DNA of 36,804 nt, taken from Candidatus Aminicenantota bacterium. GTDB lineage: Bacteria > Acidobacteriota > Aminicenantia > UBA2199. The position numbers were made by a program, and so were the translations under genes. The stretch lies in assembly GCA_023135565.1 (NCBI GenBank), contig JAGLSW010000870.1:1-36804 (forward strand), read 5' to 3'. How positions within the stretch are numbered: position 1 is the first letter of the stretch; the number at the start of each line of letters is the position of its first letter. Below are positions 32,469 through 36,804 of the stretch, one piece after another. The notes under the pieces are model-generated. The model saw only the letters and a program-made list of their open reading frames with translations, ran no database searches and was not told the DNA's origin.

Positions 32469-33839
32469 ATGAAAATTTTCGGCATCGGACTTAATAAAAC
32501 CGGCACCAAGACATTGGGTACCTGTTTAAAACATTTTGGGAACCGCCATATAAGTTGTGATTTTAATTCTCTAAAATTATATTCAGCAGGAAACTTCGCA
32601 GCCGTTTGTGAAATAATCGATCAATATGACAGCTTTGAAGATTGGCCATGGCCATTAATGTATGAATTACTGGATAAAAATTACCCGGACGGCAAATTTA
32701 TTCTCACTGTAAGAAAAAGCCCGGAAATATGGTTTCAAAGCCTTGTTAAACATGCGAATCGCACAGGTAAAACCGAATTTCGCAAAGTTGCTTACGGCCA
32801 TGAAATGCCCCATGGGTTTAAAGAAGAACATATAGCGTTTTATAAAAAACATAATCAGGACGTGCTGGAATATTTTAGCAATAAGCCCGGGAAACTTTTA
32901 AAAGTGTGTTGGGAAAATGGGGACGGCTGGAAAGAAATTTGTCCTTTCCTCGAGAAAGAAATACCCGGCATCCCCTTCCCCCATGACAACAAACATCTAT
33001 ATTTAGATGAAAAATTCTCAAAGCAGCAGGAAAAAAAAAAGAAAAGGCTGAAGCGGGAAACGGCGAAAAATGTGCTTGTTATGGGATCAGGCAGAAGTGG
33101 CACCAGCCTGGCATCCGGTATTTTGAGCAAAGCCGGTTATTACATGGGCGAAAACCTGATGCCGGCCACCCGCGCCAATCCCAAGGGTTTTTTCGAATCC
33201 TATGACATCGAACAAATCAATGAAGATATACTAAGAAAAGTAGTGAAAAAGAAACCGCCTTTGATCGATTTCTTTTTACGAAAAAACCTGCGTAAAGGTC
33301 ACTACTGGTTAGCGAAAGTAGGTTTGACAGAGCAATTGGAAACAGGTGAAATCATCGAAAAACGTATACAAAAAGAAATCGACCGGATTCCCTTCTGTTT
33401 CAAAGACCCCCGGTTTTCATATACGCTGCCCGCCTGGAGACCTTTTTTGCCTGAGGACACCGTATTCCTTTGTGTTTTCAGACACCCCAGCGCCACCGGC
33501 AAAAGTATCTTAAAGCAAATACGGACTTCCCGCGGGTTAGGCTATTTAAGATTCAGCTTTCGTGACGCCATGCAGCTCTGGACCCTGATGTATTCCCATA
33601 TCCTACACAAACATAGGAACCGGGGCAACTGGCTCTTTCTTCATTATAATCAACTGCTTGAAGAAGAAGGACTAATTAAAATCGAAGACTTCACCGGCGC
33701 AAAAATCGACAGAACCTTTCCCGAAAAAAAGTTAAACCGTTCGCTGCCTGACGAGGCTCCCATACCCGGCCAGGCAGCGGAAATATACGCCGAACTCTGC
33801 CGGCTGGCTGGAGTGAAAAGCTCCCCGTGTGAGAAATGA
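32469..33839 (+). CDS. Fused two-domain sulfotransferase
   Basis: 456 residues. Domain 1 (1-~180) begins FGIGLNKTGTKTLGTCLKHF with a 5'-PSB loop and later FILTVRKSPEIWFQSLVKHA as the 3'-phosphate segment (Sulfotransfer_4-like). A very basic linker (KQQEKKKKRLKRETAKN, ~183-200) leads to domain 2, with its own loop MGSGRSGTSLASGIL (~205-219), FFESYDIEQINEDIL, and a second 3'-phosphate segment FLCVFRHPSATGKSIL. Two complete PAPS-type domains in one chain are unusual and may sulfate two positions. The stop overlaps the next start as ATGA, so the glycosyltransferase is translationally coupled. Confidence 0.85.
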   Translation: MKIFGIGLNKTGTKTLGTCLKHFGNRHISCDFNSLKLYSAGNFAAVCEIIDQYDSFEDWPWPLMYELLDKNYPDGKFILTVRKSPEIWFQSLVKHANRTGKTEFRKVAYGHEMPHGFKEEHIAFYKKHNQDVLEYFSNKPGKLLKVCWENGDGWKEICPFLEKEIPGIPFPHDNKHLYLDEKFSKQQEKKKKRLKRETAKNVLVMGSGRSGTSLASGILSKAGYYMGENLMPATRANPKGFFESYDIEQINEDILRKVVKKKPPLIDFFLRKNLRKGHYWLAKVGLTEQLETGEIIEKRIQKEIDRIPFCFKDPRFSYTLPAWRPFLPEDTVFLCVFRHPSATGKSILKQIRTSRGLGYLRFSFRDAMQLWTLMYSHILHKHRNRGNWLFLHYNQLLEEEGLIKIEDFTGAKIDRTFPEKKLNRSLPDEAPIPGQAAEIYAELCRLAGVKSSPCEK

Positions 33840-34780
33840 CCGCGCCGCCCATAACAGTTCTTATGCCGGTTTACAACGGCGAAACGTATTTACGGGAAGC
33901 CATCGAAAGTGTGTTGGATCAGACATTTCCCGATTTTGAGTTTATTATCTTCGATGACGGCTCTACCGACGGCAGTTTGGAAATAATTAGGGATTATGAC
34001 GATAAAAGAATCAATTTGATTCAAAACCGAAGAAATGTCGGTATAGCCGGGAATCTGAATCGCGGTATTTCTCTTGCCCGGGGTAAATATATCCTGAGGA
34101 TGGACGCCGACGATATTTGTTTGCCGGGCAGGTTCGAAGAGCAATTTAAATTTATGGAAACAAACAGGGATGTCGCTGTTTGCGGCGCCTGGGTAGAATT
34201 TATCGGCAAGAAGATAAAATGGTTGACCGGCAATATATTAAAAGACCCCACGCATCCGGAAGAAATCCGCTGTTATTTTTTATTCAACTGTGTGCTGAAA
34301 CATCCTACCGTGATAATCAGGAAGGAGGTTTTCCAGCAGGAAGGATATTTATACGATGAGAAAGTCAACCGGGCTGAAGATTATGATCTTTGGGTCCGGG
34401 TCTCGAAAAAATATGATTTAGCCAACCTGAGCAAAGTTTTGCTCAAATACCGGGTGCATCAGACTAATATCAGTGCAGTTCATAAGAAAGAGAACGTCAA
34501 CCAGTCGAATGAGATCAGGAAGAATCTATTAATGGAATTGGGAATAAAACCCACAAAAAAAGATTTACGACTGCATCTCGATTTTGCGAAACGGGCTCGA
34601 AAAGAGTATCCTGATGAAATCCTTGACGGATTTAAAAAATGGCTGCTGAAAATATATCGAACAAATAATAAAAGTAAAGTGTATGATGAAGAAACGCTGC
34701 AAAAAGTGCTGTCACAAAAGTGGCGCGATAAATGTGGCAATGAGTCGGAGCCTAATTGGGAAACCGCTTGCCGGGCATGA
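33836..34780 (+). CDS. Family 2 glycosyltransferase
   Basis: 314 residues with its ATG overlapping the TGA of the sulfotransferase gene. Canonical GT2 N-terminus: ITVLMPVYNGETYLREAIES, with D40/D41 in FDDGSTDGS for nucleotide binding and MDADD (89-93) as the DXD metal site. HPTVIIRKEVFQQEG and AEDYDLWVRVSKKYDL match the acceptor-side ED motif. It is a soluble inverting enzyme that would extend the polymer from a nucleotide sugar. Confidence 0.92.
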   Translation: MTAPPITVLMPVYNGETYLREAIESVLDQTFPDFEFIIFDDGSTDGSLEIIRDYDDKRINLIQNRRNVGIAGNLNRGISLARGKYILRMDADDICLPGRFEEQFKFMETNRDVAVCGAWVEFIGKKIKWLTGNILKDPTHPEEIRCYFLFNCVLKHPTVIIRKEVFQQEGYLYDEKVNRAEDYDLWVRVSKKYDLANLSKVLLKYRVHQTNISAVHKKENVNQSNEIRKNLLMELGIKPTKKDLRLHLDFAKRARKEYPDEILDGFKKWLLKIYRTNNKSKVYDEETLQKVLSQKWRDKCGNESEPNWETACRA

Positions 34781-34812
34781 AACAGGGCAGGAATTAGGAG
34801 TAAGATACTAAT

Positions 34813-35568
34813 ATGTTAGTCATTTCAGGAAGCTTACCGAAAGCAGGCAGTTCATGGTTTTTACATTTAACCAACGATTTGTTAGTGGCCGCCGGGCACC
34901 CGGATAACAAGCAGATCAGGGATAAATTCGACCTGCAATTCATGAAGTATGACGAATGTAATATCCAGGAACCCACCCCTGAAAAAATAGAAATTTTAAC
35001 CAGCCCGCCGGTTTCTGAATATACTTTTGCCGTCAAGACCCATCATCCCCCGAACCGGCATGTCCTGGACTTGTTAGCGAAAGGAAAAATAAAAATCACC
35101 TATATCTACCGTGATCCCCGGGACACGGCGGTTTCCGGTTTGGAAGCGGGGCGCAAGCTCAGGGCAAGAGGTGTCTTTGAAAGGTTCGGGAAAATCGAAA
35201 GTATGCAGGATGCCATAGAGTGGAGTTCTCGCCAGGTGGAGAATAACTGGCAGCGCTGGATTCAAAAAGAAGGCATTTTGTATTTCAGGTATGAAGACCT
35301 GCTGCGCAATCCCCTGGAAGAGTTATCCCGGCTTGCCGGTTACCTGGAGATAGATGTGCCGGAAGAGGCAGTCGGGAAAATCATAGGAAAACACAGCGCC
35401 GCCAGGTTAAAAGAGTCCCGGGAAGGTAAACCGAAATATCACTTTAACAAAGGCAGAACCGGCAGGTTCCGGGAGGTAATGACAGCGGTGGAAATCGAAT
35501 CTTGTCACCGTCTTTTCGGTGATTATTTAGAAAAAATGGGATACGCAGATCGAGAGAGTCCCGGATGA
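34813..35568 (+). CDS. Sulfotransferase family protein 3
   Basis: 251 residues. The 5'-PSB loop SLPKAGSSWF (7-16) is the classic cytosolic-type KxGxxW form, AVKTHHPPNRH follows, and the 3'-phosphate segment is ITYIYRDPRDTAVSGLEAG. The C-terminal FNKGRTGRFREVM matches the RKGxxGDWK-like PAPS-binding loop. It is closer to the Sulfotransfer_1 type than the other copies, so the three genes are not simple duplicates. It probably acts on a glycan hydroxyl. Confidence 0.9.
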   Translation: MLVISGSLPKAGSSWFLHLTNDLLVAAGHPDNKQIRDKFDLQFMKYDECNIQEPTPEKIEILTSPPVSEYTFAVKTHHPPNRHVLDLLAKGKIKITYIYRDPRDTAVSGLEAGRKLRARGVFERFGKIESMQDAIEWSSRQVENNWQRWIQKEGILYFRYEDLLRNPLEELSRLAGYLEIDVPEEAVGKIIGKHSAARLKESREGKPKYHFNKGRTGRFREVMTAVEIESCHRLFGDYLEKMGYADRESPG

Positions 35569-35595
35569 ACTCAACCGGGGAACTAAAATAATTCC

Positions 35596-36738
35596 ATGAA
35601 AATTTTATATTTTACCCGTTCTGCTCCCTATGTAGACAGCGGCGGCGGCGGGCGCAGGAGAACTTACCAGGTTTGCGAAGCGCTTAAAGCCACCGGTTCT
35701 TTTGAATTTATAACTTCTTTTCGTCCCCCGGTTGAAATTCTCAAAAAGATCGACTCGAAATTTCGCAAAGTAATTACTAAAAATTTCGTTACTAACGGCG
35801 AATATAAACTGTGGAGTAAGGACCGCCGCGATGCCCTTTATCGTTTCAGGAGCATCGCGCGGGAATGGCTAAAGAGCGTCCCCGGTTTATTTGCCGCGGA
35901 TTTAATTTTTGTAGAAGACCCGGTTTATTTTAAGCCCTTAGTGGTTGGGCTTAAAGGAGCTGGTATCCCGGTGATCGCTTCCTGCCAGAACATCGAATCC
36001 CTCTCTTATGGCCGGGTATCATTCGCGGACAAGCAGGCGATTCTCTATAAAGAATTGGATATCCTATCTTTATGTGACCTGACTATCACCATTTCCAGGG
36101 AGGACTCCTGGCTGCTGAACAATTTTGGCATAAAAACCTATTTTTTCCCTTATTTCCCACCGCCCCTGGACCGGCAGCGGCTATTGAAGATTCGCCGTTT
36201 CAGGGAGAAAAATAAAGAAAAAATAAAAAATGGAAATATTCTCCTGTTAGGCAATGCCGGTAATATTGCCACCCGGCGCGGTATGAAAAAGGTTATTGAC
36301 TATTGGCGGGTAAACAGCCTGTCCCGGTCAGCCGGTAAACTCGCAGTCGCCGGTTACAAAACCGATATTTTTTTTAAAGAGGTGCTTGCTTACCCGGGCA
36401 TTGAATTTTTAGGTCCTCTTTCCAACGATGAATTGGATAAGAAACTGCAGGCCGTAAAAGCCTGTTTGTGTTACCAGGAAGAAGGCGGCGGCGCGTTGAC
36501 CAGGATTTGTGAAATGCTGCTGGCCGGAATTCCTGTGCTGGCGAATTTTAATGCAGCCCGTACCTATGCTAACAAGCAGGGTGTGATCGAGTTTGCCGCT
36601 CTCGAAGATTTGCAGCGCGTACTGGCCCGGGACGGCGTCTTTGCCGGGGCAGTCCCCGAACCGCCGCGGCCCGATACCGCCGAACTCATCACCGAAATCA
36701 AAAAGGCCCGCGGCCCCGTGCGCACGGGGGGGCGATAA
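35596..36738 (+). CDS. GT-B family 4-like glycosyltransferase
   Basis: 380 residues. The N-terminal half has YFTRSAPYVDSGGGGRRRTY, the glycine-rich acceptor-side loop of GT4 enzymes, and FVEDPVYFKPLVVGLKGAGI. The C-terminal half carries LLLGNAGNIATRRGMKKVIDY and the donor-side motif EEGGGALTRICEMLLAGIPVLA, matching the EGxGLVxLEAMAxGxPVIA pattern. It has no signal peptide. The last codons (RGPVRTGGR) fall in a CCCCGTGCGCACGGGG repeat palindrome that is also in cluster A, so the native C-terminus may have been altered. Confidence 0.88.
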   Translation: MKILYFTRSAPYVDSGGGGRRRTYQVCEALKATGSFEFITSFRPPVEILKKIDSKFRKVITKNFVTNGEYKLWSKDRRDALYRFRSIAREWLKSVPGLFAADLIFVEDPVYFKPLVVGLKGAGIPVIASCQNIESLSYGRVSFADKQAILYKELDILSLCDLTITISREDSWLLNNFGIKTYFFPYFPPPLDRQRLLKIRRFREKNKEKIKNGNILLLGNAGNIATRRGMKKVIDYWRVNSLSRSAGKLAVAGYKTDIFFKEVLAYPGIEFLGPLSNDELDKKLQAVKACLCYQEEGGGALTRICEMLLAGIPVLANFNAARTYANKQGVIEFAALEDLQRVLARDGVFAGAVPEPPRPDTAELITEIKKARGPVRTGGR

Positions 36739-36804
36739 GGGGGACGGCGTGGGGTGCCTATAATGAGCTTCCGGGTATCAGAAAAGCGTATCGCTCATCA
36801 AAAG
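36715..36804. repeat. Intergenic repeat cluster F (runs out of the window)
   Basis: Contains the GTGCGCAC palindrome, GGGGTGCCTATAATGAGC and GAAAAGCGTATCGCTCATCAAAAG; the last matches the 14253 module (GAAAAGCGTATCGCTTAATAAAAG). It follows the last glycosyltransferase gene, and no gene starts before the window ends. Confidence 0.55.

Noticed and set aside
1-36804. tRNA or rRNA genes
   Set aside because: No cloverleaf with TTCRA-type arm or rRNA signature was recognised on either strand.

Overview
The window looks like a chromosomal accessory region of an uncultured Gram-negative bacterium. It has moderate GC, exported proteins with Sec-type signal peptides, a DUF5916-type outer-membrane protein, a secretin N-terminal (STN) domain, and a Wzm/Wzt polysaccharide exporter. 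The mix of CHAT/STAND/TPR proteins, DUF5916, M14 peptidase and a dense family of GC-rich intergenic repeats resembles Candidatus Aminicenantes or Acidobacteria-like genomes. That taxonomic guess is inference only; no rRNA or tRNA is present to test it.

Layout. Positions 1-2879 hold the 3' part of a CHAT protease-STAND ATPase-TPR protein (+), a defence or signalling candidate. Positions 2899-3226 hold a small element with inverted ends carrying a 59-residue zinc-ribbon protein (-). Positions 3231-3792 hold intergenic repeats, a consensus promoter and a structured leader, followed by an MFS-like/spermidine-synthase-like/TPR fusion (+, 3793-7512). Positions 7577-10983 (-) hold a two-gene unit: a type IIG-like restriction-modification enzyme and an ATGA-overlapping small partner. 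Positions 11417-14020 encode a secreted M14 metallopeptidase (+). Positions 14400-17464 (-) encode a secreted papain-like protease with PPC and ricin-like domains, a PaaI-type thioesterase and a small hypothetical protein. Positions 17485-19053 hold a 5'-truncated AlbA_2/RecG-like gene between two direct copies of an intergenic repeat. Positions 19173-21335 encode a DUF5916/CBM9-like protein. Positions 21420-25480 hold two secreted paralogues with C-terminal peptidase S74 chaperone domains, plus a 29-codon tail remnant of a third copy. Positions 25695-26150 (-) encode a standalone STN-domain protein.

Positions 26363-36738 form one long co-directional cluster for an exported, probably sulfated and methylated polysaccharide. 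It contains Wzm permease, Wzt ATPase with a C-terminal extension, three genes carrying four sulfotransferase domains, two SAM methyltransferases and three glycosyltransferase-like proteins.

The most unusual non-coding signals are three. A ~90-nt structured motif occurs at 3557, 23795 and 26158; in the first two copies it starts right at the predicted transcript 5' end and is followed by a secreted or membrane gene. A modular repeat family fills nearly every long intergenic gap and even supplies the stop codons of some genes. A perfect 18-bp palindrome lies between the restriction-modification promoter and its start codon.
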